Below, piece by piece: positions 47,104-47,563 of a DNA stretch of 47,563 nt; position 1 is the stretch's first letter; each line of letters begins with the position of its first letter. The notes beneath the pieces were generated by a model that worked only from the letters and a program-made list of their open reading frames with translations, ran no database searches and was not told the origin of the DNA. Position numbers and translations under genes: made by a program. The DNA is from an uncultured Prevotella sp. (lineage in GTDB: Bacteria > Bacteroidota > Bacteroidia > Bacteroidales > Bacteroidaceae), in assembly GCA_900541335.1 (NCBI GenBank), contig UQJC01000012.1, positions 1 through 47,563 of the forward strand, written 5' to 3'.

Positions 47104-47337
47104 GGTTGCGGCATGCCGCGACCTTACGCCACCTCCGCAGCCACCACTAATAAATTCCTTGCACGGGAAAGTGCTTACTGACGACATACAGCCTTAATGT
47201 TGTACGGTCGCGGCATGCCGCGACCCAAAGCAGAAGTAACTTATTCAAGCGGCAAAAGCCTAGGTAGGTAAAAATCTCGTGCACAAAAGAAGAACGAAGC
47301 ATTTTTATTGGGTCGCGGCATGCCGCTACCGTACAAC
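47104..47337. repeat. Palindromic repeats (REP/BIME-like), cluster 2
   Basis: GGTCGCGGCATGCCGCGACC-type palindromes lie at 47104-47123 (one change), 47206-47225 (perfect) and 47311-47330 (one change). The 47200-47241 copy shares about 41 bp with 13220-13260, including the tail CCAAAGCAGAAGTAA. The 47206 and 47311 copies have mirrored GTTGTAC/GTACAAC flanks, as in cluster 1. The rest of 47338-47470 shows nothing. Confidence 0.9.
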
Positions 47338-47477
47338 ACTACCGCTCCCCAACACTAAATAAGTATCCTTGCGCAGGAAAAGCCGTGACGACGGAATACA
47401 GCCAACTACAACTGCGTAGGGGATGATCACGCCCGTTCTATATCTGCGCCTTCCCTTCCACGCGAACCAAACAAAAA

Positions 47478-47507
47478 AGCCTCCCTCAGATTTCTCTGAA
47501 GGAGGCT
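47478..47507 (-). terminator. rRNA operon terminator
   Basis: AGCCTCCCTCAGA (47478-47490) pairs with TCTGAAGGAGGCT (47495-47507, one G-T). The minus strand continues TTTTTTG just after. It lies about 10 nt beyond the 5S end. Confidence 0.88.
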
Positions 47508-47516
47508 GGAATAAAG

Positions 47517-47563
47517 AAGGCGGCTACCTACTCTCCCGCTTGCGCAGTACCATCGGCGTGACC
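47517..47563 (-). rRNA. rrf: 5S ribosomal RNA, 3' part only
   Basis: The minus strand reads CGCCGATGGTACTGC, then CGGGAGAGTAGGTAGCCGCC, the conserved 3' third of bacterial (Bacteroidetes-type) 5S rRNA. The gene continues past the right window edge, and the 23S and 16S genes are expected there. Confidence 0.92.

Overview
The window is a chromosomal segment from a member of the Bacteroidetes, most likely the order Bacteroidales (Prevotellaceae or Porphyromonadaceae; the genus cannot be fixed from the sequence alone). The grounds are TAnnTTTG -7 promoter elements before many genes, families largely confined to the phylum (DUF5606, GSCFA, DUF4105, a YbbR protein, a long NusB), a subtilase with a type IX secretion tail, a GH84 hexosaminidase close to the Bacteroides enzyme, and a 5S rRNA 3' end of Bacteroidetes type at the right edge.

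Layout. 1-440: a 43-bp tandem array and the terminator of an efflux operon. 440-6016 (minus): a complete tripartite RND pump (adaptor, pump, TolC-type channel). 6017-6857: about 840 bp with a MITE-like inverted-repeat element, hairpins and possibly a small RNA. 6858-13036 (minus): secA, a PafA-like protein that seems to have lost its catalytic residues, and a DUF4105 membrane protein. 13037-16907: palindromic repeats, clpB, then a repeat island lying between clpB and its terminator. 16908-19694 (minus): a single-chain MmeI-like (type IIL) restriction-modification enzyme flanked by 28-bp direct repeats, with a base-composition break over its specificity region. 19791-21757 (minus): an AraC regulator and a GSCFA protein. 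22083-26339 (plus): a YfcE-type phosphoesterase, the B12-dependent ribonucleotide reductase NrdJ, and a FolB-HAD fusion. 26626-27246 (minus): uridine kinase. 27600-34350 (plus): purA, an MgtC/SapB protein and the housekeeping run nusB-yajC-ybbR-coaE-DUF5606-small membrane protein. 34654-36885: GH84. 37457-38215 (minus): a LytTR response regulator with three 21-bp phased repeats upstream. 38642-40349: a decayed gene followed by two more about 42/43-bp arrays and a 22-bp-stem hairpin. 40350-47028 (plus): a short AraC protein, an iron-sulfur L-cysteine desulfidase/serine dehydratase-family protein, a type IX-secreted subtilase and a TonB-dependent receptor. 47029-47563: a second palindrome cluster and the 3' end of an rRNA operon (5S, minus strand).

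Most genes are housekeeping: protein export (SecA, YajC), proteostasis (ClpB), nucleotide supply (NrdJ, PurA, Udk), cofactors (FolB, CoaE) and transcription (NusB). The accessory content is the restriction enzyme and the repeat islands. The observations I rate highest are the FolB-HAD fusion (a candidate for the poorly assigned dihydroneopterin phosphate phosphatase step), the apparently inactive PafA-like protein beside secA, the 21-bp phased sites before the LytTR gene, the direct repeats and mosaic composition of the restriction gene, and four unrelated tandem arrays that share a 42-43 bp period.
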